64,000 nucleotides of DNA from Phycomyces nitens (taxonomy: Eukaryota > Mucoromycota > Mucoromycetes > Mucorales > Phycomycetaceae): assembly GCA_022702545.1 (NCBI GenBank), contig JAHRBC010000004.1, positions 5,238,001-5,302,000 on the forward strand, given 5' to 3'. This document shows positions 48,201-58,288 of this stretch, one piece after another (the stretch's first letter is position 1; every line of letters starts with the position of its first letter). The position numbers and the translations under genes were made by a program. The notes below the pieces were generated by a model. It was not told the DNA's origin. It worked only from the letters and a program-made list of their open reading frames with translations, and ran no database searches.

Positions 48201-51200
48201 TTTTGGTTTGCTTATGAAGTATTGGTCATGGAAACAATTCATGATCAGGAACAGCGATATGGACTAGCCAGAGCCGCCTTGGATCTCATAAAGCAAAGAA
48301 AGACGGAGCCTCTTGTAGAGCCAGAAATCAGTGGCCTTTTCAAGACAGTCAATGCACAGATCAAGAAGCCCTCTGACTTTTTGTCTATATATCGGTGGGC
48401 ACAGCATATCTTGGTCCTTCCGCATAATCATCCTCTTTTGCCACTCTACCTGCAGATATTCTTTTGCTTATATTATTCAAGTGTAACCGTAAATGACAAG
48501 ACACTTTTATATGGCACATATTTCTTTAGCAAGAAACAAGAACTATTGCACAGGGTACGCGATCGCACTGCCTACCTACAGACATACCACAGTCAGCAGC
48601 CATCCGGGGAAAAAGGAGAGCTAGGTGTGAGTGCAATTGTTAGTACCAATAGCAATATCAGTATCAGTAGCTGTTGCAGTAGCAATCAGTCAAGCGGAAA
48701 CAATCATGAGGCCCTACGTCAAATATACTATTCCATGTGGCTCTGGTTAGGAAACCCAGATTTGCTCCGGCCTGATTTTGATCTCTCTACTTTGCCGCCT
48801 CACTATTCGATTAGCCGCCTCAAACAATGCCGTCAGTCAAGCACATTTGACGCATGGGAGGTGCACCAGCCATGGAACTCTAAAACTTCTCTCTGGTTTG
48901 ATCTTGTCAACAAAAAGCAGCTTCAAGACGCATTTATCCAATTCCCCTGGGAAGGTTCAGAAAAGTTTTGCAAGAGGCCAGCAGGATCCATCGAGACACA
49001 AGCAACGGTAGCAGACGAGGGATCTGTGTATAGTAATAATGAAATATTTCGTGTAATTTCAAAGCCTATTCCTACAACCATCCAACCGCCTCCAGCAACC
49101 CAATTCAAGAAGCCTATTACTGTGTTGCCTGGAGAACAACTCGTAAACATGGATCCCAAAGACTTTCTTGGTCCAACTTTTGAAACGTTTCAACACCACG
49201 CGGTGCTATTTCAGGAGCGTATAAAGAACCAAGAGGATTTGGACGAAGCCTATGTTGAGCAGCTGGGGTTATTATACACCAATACACCCATTACCGAGAC
49301 ACTGACCATCCCATGCGTCCAAATGCCCCAGGGAATATGTAAAAAGCCTGCTCAATTAACACTCTCGGCTACTTTTGTTGAAACAAATACAGAGGTACGC
49401 CAGCAAATTGAGCAAAATCGCAAAGAAGCCAATCAGCTGATATTTGATTCTGTTGATACAACCGTATGTCATGAAGCGCTAGTTGGACTAAAGAACATTT
49501 CGAGTATTGCAAAATATTATACCGAAATACGCACAAAACAGCAAACCAAAGAAGACGCAAAGTGTTTGCAGTTGAGCTGGTCTTGTATCACATATGCTCT
49601 CAAATGCTTTGAAGACAGCGTAGAAATGTACCCGCCTTTTCGTCTTTTCTTGCGGCAGATGGCTAAATCTCTGGCTGACTTGATCAACACACAGCAGCTC
49701 TCAGCAGAAAGGTTACTGCAGCTGATGATGGCCAAAGAAACCCGAGTCGTTATTCTCTACCCTGCCTTTAGGCCAAACATAGACCCAAAGAATATGGTTT
49801 CGATGCACCAGCGTGTTTCTGATACCAATATTTTTGGACCACGTTCCCAGCTCTATCTCTTGTCTGCGTTTGATATGTCAAACTGGGGAGCAACTACCTT
49901 TGCAACAAAGCAAGACCGCGACTCATTCTATACAAATTCGTTTGGGTCTTTGAAATACTGGATGGAGTTTCAGAGCAATCAAGTTGACCTTCCGACTATT
50001 GCCAGCATACGTATTCAGCAGTACAAACTGTCTCTATCACTCATGACAACAATACTTGCAAAACAACCACAGGCTATGGAGCATGTAACTGTGCTCAGGT
50101 ATGCACTCAATCTCTTGTCAGAAACAAATGATACAAAAGAGGCAGATGGATTTTCGGGAGCCATGATAGACAGCTTGACCGAGAGTCTTGGTGGCCGTTC
50201 TCGAAAAGTATTGGATATTCTAAACACAAAACCAGACGAAATGCCGTTTAGATTGGCCATGCTGTCTACACCAGAAGAAGTATCATCACTTGTTGATTAC
50301 CTGGGATCATATATCTCCACTATTTCAAACCAAAAAGGTGAAAATGGAGATCTCTTTGGTGTATTTGGTTACGCCAGTCCTGCACTCTGCCGGCTCATGG
50401 TCAATGCACTATGCGATGAGCGTATTATGGATCAAAATACCAACATTGTTATCCCGGCACCATCCTTTTGGACCCGTACAACAGAATGCTTTCACGGCTG
50501 GTGGAAAAGCTCTGATGACTGTGCAATGATCTGTGGTGAATCGGATCATTCGTACACCAAACGAGAATATTTGCCATTCTTTGCAGAGGCATATGGCCAT
50601 TTGATCAAACGCATGCTTATCCTCGTACCTCTTGACAATAAAGCCAAGCTCTTGGGCGTACTGTTTGATTATTACCATGAAGAAATCATTACTCACCACT
50701 CTGAACTGTGGTTGGATCGTTTCAACGGTGCCCTGGTAAAGCTTCCTTGGGGATCTCTCGAGATGTCTGAGGGCCAGCTAGATAAAATTAAATCCACTTG
50801 GTCTTTGCTGAAATCAGACAATTCTACCAAGCGGATTGTTTACCTTGGCTTTGCATTTGTCATCCTACGACTATGGCTAAAGAAATATGCCCAAAAGAAG
50901 GAAGATTATATCAATCGATCATGGCTCAAGAGTTACTTTCAGGTCTTCTTCATATTCTTGCAAGATTCAGTAGAACTTTGGCCGGTAGAAAAGGAAAGGC
51001 TCGAGGCGCTCCAGATCTTACACAATGTTATGATCGACAACCAGAATATAGACGTACTAGCACCAAAAGACATTGAAGAGACTCTCGTTATACCCACGGA
51101 TAAAATCAATGGACTCTTGGGGAAGTGGCCAGAAGAGAAAGATACATCAACAACTGCACTTTGCGTTCGATGGATTCGCGAGATAACAAGATTTGACGAA

Positions 51201-52286
51201 AAAGAGACGCCAATGAGAATGAAGAAGGTTTTTAGTGACTTTATCATGAAGCTTTTATCAGAATCATCAAAAGACCAGCTTCCGTCAAAGGATGTTCAAG
51301 AATACTGGGTCAACCAAATCTGGGCCAACATTAATTACCACACAGAAGATGACACTAGAGAACCATTTGACGCTCAACTCAAAGATCTCTTGAAAAGTAT
51401 GCTGGATACCCTTGACCAAGACCAATTTGAAGCAGGGTGGAATGTCTTGGTAGCAAATGCAAGCCAAGGCCAACCAAAAACAGTTTTGGCTCTCTTTTCA
51501 GCTCTTTTGTCAATCAAACTAAGTCCCAAAAGCACATACTTTATGGAAAGGTGTCTAGAGAGTTATTTGGACAATAGCGCAAACAAAAAGATTCCACAGG
51601 AGTACTGGGACAAGTTATCTCTTGTCATCACCAACTCAACGGTCAACACCACATTGCTTCTAAAGTACTGTATGGACAAATCATTCCTATTGACTATCCG
51701 CGCCTACTGTGAGGCAATGATTCAACAAAATCAAAACGCACAAACTAAACAAGCCGAGTTTGCCGAAGAGATTGCGGCTATTGTGTCTATCACAAAGATT
51801 CAGACGTCAGATCAAACACAGGCCAAGAAAATGACCTATCTTATTCAGCAATTTGCACAAGTATTCTGTAAAAACAAGGCAAATACTCTAAAGGAAGCTC
51901 GTCTAGTAGCTGGTCTGATTTCACTCTCGCGAACGACAGCACGATGGGCCAATCCAAACCTACCACTATCCAATGCTACACCGAATGGAATAAATGATCC
52001 TAAACCACTCCCGGCTTGTCCAGCCTGGCAACATTTTTCCTTGCTTCTGGACAGTTTCCTCGCCATCCGATTGGAAGAAGCTGGGATGGGAATCTCTACT
52101 CTCCCTTCGTCTCGAGTGTCATTGGAAGACCGAATCAAGAGACTGGAGACTATTCGGATAAAAAAGAATGTGGCTTTTGACGAAGCCTTGTCTGATGGTA
52201 TAAGCATCATTAAAGATGGTTCTCAATGGAGCTTGTGGAAGCTGGATAAAGTTGTATCCAAATTTTCAGAAATACTTTTTATATAA
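45237..52286 (+). CDS. EPG5: EPG5 homologue (autophagosome-lysosome tether)
   Basis: One uninterrupted 2349-codon reading frame. Similarity to animal EPG5 is visible in several blocks: LLCNYNTSLDQVQ with AKRLWK near the start; RLEIQTLLDRILWEL; LLLQLLQTRSASWAIPLLQ; EDDLLLALDQFG ... FKFADDLLDALNVGMR; IYRWAQHILVLPHNHPLLPLY; and LPPHYSISRL. EPG5 is known as a Rab7 effector that tethers autophagosomes to late endosomes/lysosomes. The protein is alpha-helical, with no catalytic motif and a low-complexity Ser/Asn insert (about residue 1130-1160). In-frame codons continue upstream to 45144, and an ATG at 45019 could start a first exon (donor at 45073), so the exact 5' end is uncertain. Budding and fission yeasts lack this gene. 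Confidence 0.85.
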   Translation: MLQELLLACYTDNVKNPEMRDPELERLLCNYNTSLDQVQEVKDSINKTQQSEQNIAKRLWKTDTITQTLETKCGDQSAIKHEYSYQQAQYQTHENTRLTLTLQRLRSETNALLYRRFYEATLIRLEIQTLLDRILWELPCRAIPSTSKSEWEDQGTRKHDGLTLIRLLNTLFSTAPLWSLVLKEPTEEQEVGLFEKCVRAWILEVGGVLLDFSLPSERRCLLLQLLQTRSASWAIPLLQYSFHPTSKLPVADMEEYVVAIRMIFDHRLYESKDGTQTCPLPVWTEDDLLLALDQFGVAQTFCATIQEAFRQPLTKESVDALFKFADDLLDALNVGMRIMSNKGYKDLAKRLGQTTCHMAQRLIENIDESIRKESQHRIDKFISNVVLGYLQVEEKSMYNFLPILPFHGVSIDSLWTITLQLLKIDDLEKPDDFEDQLALPDMTHFLRFLEANQTQGIFMLGCLSNITTCILPTKDSTHSSRSLSGYLVTIIAHTLFIIAFVDTNLCDIYYKDVRDNFDPVCTCHPFVISLLLRWTYDNFSKMEGMTLYLFHSLPLDRWVPQTDDLVLLHKLLCKGPSASTQVSFGRYVIEHLNFGTISGSEDLTISKSQPWHNRTMPFLPYEIHEEIAFLLLDACQKYQPLPENEKSSNVLGIVATAMSAYMVNPDQLWTAATSTIIATEFIQWAWKVALQLKLYDCPIATRAADIEKAITPAFLKDALHHHHDTIGLHHALLTYVSFLLSSTSRHFLRFETSNGWLKLLLILRRGKPEAVIQVMSDIIPAFVYMHGDDFFNDESLGEFLRQMMEFKADPMLTRAALLRIPKRYHQSQFWSKQEITGIGMVLGSHAWQGHFIDSVGDLMDENGGGFSYLDLMLHSWLKTVFSRKEWMWSDQYVMAVDCIAKIAFSLGRYDLVRSMLMSEHMRLEQNRSQQLLSSPKLAALGGQHRNPLRFIKNIMPDTAYTSLLAGEWTMMSLTANNLMRAPGVESRSFWFAYEVLVMETIHDQEQRYGLARAALDLIKQRKTEPLVEPEISGLFKTVNAQIKKPSDFLSIYRWAQHILVLPHNHPLLPLYLQIFFCLYYSSVTVNDKTLLYGTYFFSKKQELLHRVRDRTAYLQTYHSQQPSGEKGELGVSAIVSTNSNISISSCCSSNQSSGNNHEALRQIYYSMWLWLGNPDLLRPDFDLSTLPPHYSISRLKQCRQSSTFDAWEVHQPWNSKTSLWFDLVNKKQLQDAFIQFPWEGSEKFCKRPAGSIETQATVADEGSVYSNNEIFRVISKPIPTTIQPPPATQFKKPITVLPGEQLVNMDPKDFLGPTFETFQHHAVLFQERIKNQEDLDEAYVEQLGLLYTNTPITETLTIPCVQMPQGICKKPAQLTLSATFVETNTEVRQQIEQNRKEANQLIFDSVDTTVCHEALVGLKNISSIAKYYTEIRTKQQTKEDAKCLQLSWSCITYALKCFEDSVEMYPPFRLFLRQMAKSLADLINTQQLSAERLLQLMMAKETRVVILYPAFRPNIDPKNMVSMHQRVSDTNIFGPRSQLYLLSAFDMSNWGATTFATKQDRDSFYTNSFGSLKYWMEFQSNQVDLPTIASIRIQQYKLSLSLMTTILAKQPQAMEHVTVLRYALNLLSETNDTKEADGFSGAMIDSLTESLGGRSRKVLDILNTKPDEMPFRLAMLSTPEEVSSLVDYLGSYISTISNQKGENGDLFGVFGYASPALCRLMVNALCDERIMDQNTNIVIPAPSFWTRTTECFHGWWKSSDDCAMICGESDHSYTKREYLPFFAEAYGHLIKRMLILVPLDNKAKLLGVLFDYYHEEIITHHSELWLDRFNGALVKLPWGSLEMSEGQLDKIKSTWSLLKSDNSTKRIVYLGFAFVILRLWLKKYAQKKEDYINRSWLKSYFQVFFIFLQDSVELWPVEKERLEALQILHNVMIDNQNIDVLAPKDIEETLVIPTDKINGLLGKWPEEKDTSTTALCVRWIREITRFDEKETPMRMKKVFSDFIMKLLSESSKDQLPSKDVQEYWVNQIWANINYHTEDDTREPFDAQLKDLLKSMLDTLDQDQFEAGWNVLVANASQGQPKTVLALFSALLSIKLSPKSTYFMERCLESYLDNSANKKIPQEYWDKLSLVITNSTVNTTLLLKYCMDKSFLLTIRAYCEAMIQQNQNAQTKQAEFAEEIAAIVSITKIQTSDQTQAKKMTYLIQQFAQVFCKNKANTLKEARLVAGLISLSRTTARWANPNLPLSNATPNGINDPKPLPACPAWQHFSLLLDSFLAIRLEEAGMGISTLPSSRVSLEDRIKRLETIRIKKNVAFDEALSDGISIIKDGSQWSLWKLDKVVSKFSEILFI

Positions 52287-52815
52287 TTTTTTTCTGTTTT
52301 AATAAATCTACAAAAGGTATCTATCTGATGTAGACAGGACTTGAAGGCTGCTTTTGAATAAACATTATAATATCGAACATGTATTGCAATATAATTTGTG
52401 TACCATCTAATGAGATATATTTATGTATGTATATATTGATGGAGACGTTTCCAATAAATAATCAATTTATTTCAACGTTTAAATATTTTGCAGATTTCTG
52501 CAAAAATAGATTTAAGGATGTGCATTTATTTTTATACATTGACCCTTGTGATTCTAAAAATATATTATTAGTTTTTAATATATATTTTTGAGAACCTGAG
52601 GCATTGACGTACATCTTTAATACTAGGCGTATAATTTCTATCAAAACACTCCTACACAGAATCTGTAGGACAGATTACTGTTTATAATTATTGTCTATTC
52701 CACGGAACAAAGACGCTTTAAAGTATAGTGCTTCCAACAAGTAATGTCACAGGCAATCAAAATCAATGTCATATTTTTAGGAATGAAGTCAATTTTTTTT
52801 AAAAGATTATCATAA
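52287..52815. other. Intergenic region
   Basis: AT-rich 3' flank of the EPG5 gene leading to the inverted-repeat unit. No gene is seen. Confidence 0.5.
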
Positions 52816-53255
52816 TTAATTTATCATTTTGTTAATATTGTACCCTCACTTGTTGACAGATGCATATCATCTGTGTTGGTATTACAAAGACGAGAAAAAT
52901 ACGAACCTTTGCCAATGGACAGATTCCCTCCTTCTTTGTTGATGACTTTGCACCAAGAGGTGGTGAAATCGTTGTCTTTGCCGAGTGTCCTTGATCCTGC
53001 CTTGTTCATGTCGATCAAAGGAATCCTCAAGATGTACCATGACAGCGAGATCACTAACTTGGCTACTCGGCAAAAGTTGATCAACCTCGCCATGGAAAAA
53101 GTTGGCGCAGAGCAGAGTGTTGTTGTCGCGGTGGAGGCACTTTTGCCGGCCATGAAGGATTTAGATGCAGGAGAGATGGGAGAATCCGAATTGGCTTGTT
53201 CAATTGTCCATCCTCTCATCCAATCATTACTTGCGTATGAAATGGATGAGAGGAT
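52816..53255. repeat. Left arm of a 440 bp inverted repeat
   Basis: This arm matches, in reverse complement, the segment at about 53742-54180 with high identity (by eye about 90 percent). Differences include a 3 bp indel near 52970 and a 5 bp AGCAG duplication in the other arm. The spacer between the arms is about 486 bp. Confidence 0.85.
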
Positions 53256-53781
53256 AGCTAAATGTACTAATACCATCCCCGAAAATGGCACGGACGTAGG
53301 CCGACAACCTGACTACGAAGTCATTATGTACGAGAAATACCAGCCATCCTTCCGTACATGCTTTGGGGAACTAAAGGGTGAAGGTTCATCGGATATATCT
53401 GCAGTAATGGACTTTTACCGTTTGGGAGTGTTTGCCAAACTGGAGATCGTCACCAGCAATCTGACGGGTGTGTTGTGCTTCCAAGCCCTTGGAACAACAC
53501 TTGTATTTTATGCATTAACACACCCTAACCCTCGTATTTATACGTTTACTGAGATTGCGACGGTTACCATACCAAAGACCAAAAATGATATAATTATAAT
53601 AAACACCCTTGATGCCCTCTTCAAAGTTGCTGTATATCATTGTACAATATCGAAGGCTATCACCCCAAATGCTCAGTTACCGACTTTGCTATTTGAATTT
53701 GTACAAGGAAAACGAAGATCTCTTCCTATGAAACGACGGTCATCCTCTCATCCATTTCATATGCAATTAATGATTGGATAA
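52816..53781 (+). pseudogene. 5'-truncated copy of a multi-copy fungal gene
   Basis: The frame is open from 52816 to the stop at 53779-53781, but the first ATG is at 52915 and the start of the parent gene is missing. Just upstream of TGCATATC it keeps the 3' half of an intron that is also present in the inverted copy, ending TTGTTGACAG. The protein carries YEKYQPSFRTCFGELKGEG and AVMDFYRLGVFAKLEIV, then a C-terminal domain ending KRRSLP. I know no function; it resembles gene families amplified in Mucoromycota genomes. The last residues read into the other arm of the inverted repeat, so the natural C-terminus may be lost. Confidence 0.6.
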
Positions 53782-54180
53782 GAGGATAAACGATTGAACA
53801 AGCCAATTCGGACTCACCAATTTCTCCTGCATCTAGATCCTTCATAGCCGGCAAAAGTGCCTCCATCGCGACAACAACACTCTGCTCTGCTCTGCGCCAA
53901 CTTTTTCCATGGCAAGGTTGATCAACTTTTGCCGAGTAGCCAAGTTAGTGATTTCGTTGTCATGATACATCTTGAGGATTCCTTTGATCGACATGAACAA
54001 GGCAGGATCAAGGACACTCGGTAAAGACGATTTTACCACATCTTGGTGCAAAGTCTTCAACAAAAAAGGAGGGAATCTGTCCATTGGCAAAGATTCGTAT
54101 TTTTCTCGTCTTTGTAATACCAGCACAGATGATATGCATCTGTCAACAAAGGAGGACTCAAATTAATAAAATGATAAATC
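53742..54180. repeat. Right arm of a 440 bp inverted repeat
   Basis: Reverse-complement partner of 52816-53255. The inner boundary is sharp at ATCCTCTCATCC (53742-53753). Confidence 0.85.
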
Positions 54181-54472
54181 AGTTTAACTGAAAACACTTA
54201 CAGAAGATCGTTAAAGCATCGATCAACATCCATATTATTTTGAAAGTTTGACAAGCATGAAGAGAAATAATCATGAAACTTGGCAACAATGTGTGTCTCT
54301 TTCATGCGGACATCTTCATTCTTTGGCTTTTCTAACAGCATTGGACACGCCAGAGAAGATTCATTTAGGGCTGCAGTTTCCAAGTACTCAGTATGAGTAG
54401 CAATTGTCTCGACAACAAATTCATTCTGATCAACAATGTAATGGGCTCAGGATCACCATTCTCATGCCAATC
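53742..54472 (-). pseudogene. 3'-truncated, frameshifted copy of the same gene
   Basis: On the minus strand an upstream exon (ending NMDVDRCFNDLL, donor GTAAGTG at about 54198) splices to the exon with LVLQRREKYESLPMDRFPP. A 5 bp AGCAG duplication near 53885-53900 shifts the frame after GAEQS, and another frame break lies near 54446 between DWHENGDPEP and the following IVDQNEF. The copy ends at the inverted-repeat junction near 53742, so it lacks the C-terminal half kept by the other copy. It supplies the 5' part of the family model that the left copy lacks. Confidence 0.65.
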
Positions 54473-55518
54473 TTAATATAGAAATATTGTACTCATGTTG
54501 AATTGTTAAAGTATTGAAAAAGAAGATACCAGAAGAAGAAGAGGAAAACACTCCCTCTCCATTTATATTTTTTCGAGTGCCAAGAATTATTATGATCTCT
54601 GACAACATTGACTTCATTTCTAAAAATATGACATTGATTTGGTGGCCTATGACATCAATTATTTTTGATTGGCTGTGACATAACTTGTTGAAAGCATTGT
54701 AATAAAAATATCTAGTACTCAGCAAAGCACCTTGCACAGATCGCCATTACTTGCAGTTATTTCAGGATAGAACTAAATGACGGCCATGGATAGAAATTGT
54801 ACTAATTTTTTTTTGTTTATTTAAGCCTTGAATAAGGATATAATATACCAATCCATGACTTGTGCAAGGATTCGTATAGCTTTTATTTATACATGTACCT
54901 TTTGTAACAAAAAAGAACGTGGAGCGGTTGATCCTCAATATGGTATTTGATCCAAAATGACATGTCTCTACTATAATATATGGTATCCTTCTGATAGAGT
55001 ATTTATATTTTACATTGTCTATACACTATCCAGAATAAAGACGATCCTTTGAAACCAAGGATATTTATCAGACTTTGCATATATTGTACTAGAAACAGGT
55101 TTGATATATAAACATGATTAGGATCTCTCAATATATGTACAATATTTCTCAGCCATAAATAATAGGCTTAACCCTGTGATCATCCAAAAGCAAAGCAAGG
55201 GGCTATCACAACAGTTATTTGGGAAACATCCTTGTTACCCAAGCAAGCCTTTAATTTTCTCAATGTAACGACCAAAAAAAAATTGAAAATCCATTACGAC
55301 CAATCAATTTCGAGAAGCAGACCCTTTTTATCTGACAAGAAAAAGAATATGGCCAGTTACTAAATTCAATATATAATTGCATGCCGATGTTACCAAAACG
55401 ACCTCCGAGAATTATAATCGATATTTTGAACAGCCTGTGTTAAGATTAATTTACTGATAAAAGTATAATCATCTATCGAATAATAAGCTAATAATACTAC
55501 TACTGATATTTAGGTTGC
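54473..55518. other. Intergenic region in repeat island
   Basis: AT-rich DNA with no recognisable gene between the inverted gene fragments and the long-TIR element. Confidence 0.5.
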
Positions 55519-55928
55519 ATACACTCTTTCTAGAATTTTTTTGCGCGTACGTTATGTAACATTTTGTGCCCATACCAAAACTAATAATAATAATAATTTG
55601 CGCATTAATCAAGAAAGCCGTGGAGCGCTACGATTTTTTCTTTAAAAAAATTCGCGTATATTGTAAAGATACGTATCTGCTAATGTTCATAATGGACCGG
55701 GACACAGTTGTCTTGAGGTTCAGTGGCCCTTAATCTCTCGAGTATTGCTTCTTGAAAATTGGAAAGAACATATCTTTATTAAAGAACAGAACCAACACTG
55801 GTATGTTTTCCCTGATTTGAATCCAATTGAACAATACTAGTAAAGTGGCAATATTAAATATAAACAAAATAAATATTTACAAAAATAATTGTTGATATCG
55901 AGAGTTGGTATTTATTTAAACAGGTTTT
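55519..55928 (+). repeat. Left inverted terminal repeat
   Basis: It contains the PDLNPIE-type transposase remnant on the plus strand (about 55680-55840) and an (AAT)n run near 55583-55600. Confidence 0.75.
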
Positions 55929-56560
55929 CCGTCAAACGGATGGCGATCAGCAGTAATGCCAAGTTTCTTGGAAAGTTGATTTTTGATTCATGTAGTGTCA
56001 AATAAAGACTAGCATTGGTAAGATGAACTGTGCCAGTATATGGACTGACGCCATTGGTGTACATGTACCCGGACAAGACTGGGGCATGCATGTGGCGTTT
56101 CAAGATGTGCTGCAGGGTAGCATCGATGTTGTTCTTTGCCTCGCGCATCAGTTTGCAAATGACATAGTACTATTTAGATGAGTTTCCCATATTTGCAGCT
56201 TCGAGGGCAAGTAGGTCGTGCTCATTTTAGTGCGAGCTAAACAACAGCCGCAAGTCCACCTTAAATCCAACTCGAGCGTTACTTTAGATGCGCTTGCGAC
56301 CAGCAATACCTTGAGCCGGGCAGGTCTCTTTGATCTTCATGCACAATACACCATGAATATCAATCAATGACTTGAGGATGAGTGCCCAGCCTTGCCTAAC
56401 AATAGCATATTTGGTTACGCGGGCCGTGTATCAGGGTCGAGCATAAATGCATTGTTGTCTACACTATTGATCAAATTGCCCAGTGATGCAACCAGCTGTT
56501 TTGCGTCAAGGCAGCATGTCTTGATTTGGTGAATGTACAAAGTAGTTTTCTTAGGATACC
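55929..56560 (-). pseudogene. Decayed protein-coding remnant inside the element
   Basis: Read on the minus strand, coding-like segments appear in changing frames with stops: KYAIVRQGWALILKSLIDIHG, MKIKETCPAQGIAGRKRI, NEHDLLALEAANMG, and ICKLMREAKNNIDATLQHIL followed by VLSGYMYTNGVSPYTGTVHL. The order suggests one ancestral protein with several frameshifts and nonsense mutations. The family is unknown to me; it resembles lineage-specific amplified proteins of Mucoromycota. It may have been captured by the element. Confidence 0.5.
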
Positions 56561-57148
56561 GTTAAACCAACACAGCGTAAACCAAATTACGGACTATATA
56601 AATTGCTATGAATACTAGTCCAGACATAAAGCATGGATGTATGCTTCATTTACGTTCTCTCCCAAACAGAAATCACAGCAAGAAAGAGATGATTGTCATG
56701 TCATGCAATATGAATTGATTTAGTTTAAAATCTTTACTGATTCAAAGTATATTCTTAATAGACATTGGTTTTATAACTTTGCTTAACAAGGTCTGCTTCT
56801 AAACAAGGAAAAAAGACAGTTCAAAGAGTGATTCCAATGATGTTGATTGTGATGCGTAGAGTAAAGTATTGACAACCAAAGTATATCACAATGAACGCAA
56901 TCCTGTGACTCGCTTTCTGCTGTATCGATTTACTAATATCGCTTGAAAGAGCGGGTCATGTCAACATCAAGGTACAGGCACCATTATAAAATGATCATTT
57001 TTGACAAGAGCATATTGCATAGAAATGGCCCAAGTCTTGCTGGAATCTTTGAGAATAAGCCTCCTATTACTAAATTTACTTTGAACACCCATTTGATGAA
57101 GAAGCTTGAACATTTACTTCTATACTTGCCCTCATTGTCTCAAAAAAT

Positions 57149-57535
57149 AAAACCTATTTAAATAAATACTAACTCTCGATATCAACGATTCTTTTTGTAA
57201 AGATTTATTTTTGTTTATATTTACTATTTTCACCTTACTAGTATTGGTCAATTGGATTCAAATTATGGAAAACCTAGCAGTATTGGTTTTGTTCTTTAAT
57301 AAAGATCTGTTCTTTCCAATTTTCAAGAAGCAATACTCGAGAAATTAAGAAACACTGAACCTCAAGACAAATGTGTCCCGGTCCATTATGAACATTAGCA
57401 GATAAATGTCCTTACAATATACGCGAATTTTTTTCTAAAAAAAATCGTAGCGCTCCACGGCTTTCTTGATTAATGCGCAAATTATTATTATTATTATTAT
57501 TGGTATGTGCACAAAATGTTTCCAGAAAGTGTATT
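57149..57535 (-). repeat. Right inverted terminal repeat
   Basis: Reverse complement of the left end, with the transposase remnant on the minus strand and an (ATT)n run at 57482-57500. Confidence 0.75.
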
Positions 57536-58198
57536 TGACATCCATATGAAATAATCGTATATAAATTATTGCATCTATATTTGTACTTGATTAGAAAGCT
57601 AAAAATATGACTTTAGTGTAGCCTAATTTTTGTTTGACATTCAAAAAAAAAGTCTTTTAAAATAACCAAATATATATATATATATAGAAAGAATACAGAA
57701 ATGGTCATCACTACAATACGTACAATGATTAACGGATCTTACAGACAAGAAAGTAAGACACTGATCATATAGAATACCAAAAAGGCAACAGCGATGCACA
57801 CTTCTATCAAAATGAGTATATAAACGCAAGTAGAAATTTGATCTCCTCCATAATCACACACTGATACCCTCGAAAAAAAAAAACTATACAATCTACAAGA
57901 CTTGTAAGAACTCTTACCAAGATCAATTTAGTACACAAAAAGATCTTTTAGATTGAAATAGTAGAGTAGAGATATTGTGAATATATTAGTTGTCATGGTT
58001 ACAGTACAAGAAATATCCTTCATGGTCAATTGATGCGGGATATTCGGGTGCCATGGGCACATTCAGCAGCAAGAAACTGATCCTCAAAAGATGTTAATGC
58101 TACACGAGCGGGATGTTCAGGAAAATCCGGCTCTTATTTTTCATCCATTTTATGTTTTACACCGCCGTGGCGAGAATAAACCGCGCCAGAATCGATTG
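57536..58198. other. Intergenic spacer
   Basis: AT-rich DNA between the mobile element and the surface-protein gene, with a TA run (57670-57686). No gene is visible. Confidence 0.5.
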
Positions 58199-58205
58199 TA
58201 TAAAA
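58199..58205 (+). promoter_or_regulatory. TATA box of surface-protein gene
   Basis: TATAAAA lies 90 bp upstream of the ATG at 58289 and is followed by a CT-rich leader. Confidence 0.55.
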
Positions 58206-58288
58206 ACCTGCATTCAACTTCTTGATATCACTTTACCCTCTTCAGCAACCTACCCACTCCTTACTCCTTTTTCAGAGCAATCCCTAAA

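Larger units (their letters stand above)
55519..57535. mobile_element. Degraded element with about 400 bp inverted ends
   Basis: Left end 55519-55928 and right end 57149-57535 are reverse complements of each other over almost their whole length (by eye near 90 percent, with a 24 bp insertion near the left outer end). Each end reads, inward, a decayed DD34E-type transposase piece: NGPGH, then LLENWKE, then PDLNPIE (left) or NLNPID (right). These are signatures of Tc1/mariner transposases. In-frame stops show they are dead. The 1.2 kb interior carries a pseudogene. This looks like a composite or fold-back derivative of a Tc1/mariner element; I cannot define a target-site duplication. Confidence 0.7.

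Noticed and set aside
54198..54383. 62-codon minus-strand ORF treated as an independent gene
   Set aside because: It is an upstream exon of the frameshifted family copy, ending at a splice donor, not a complete gene.
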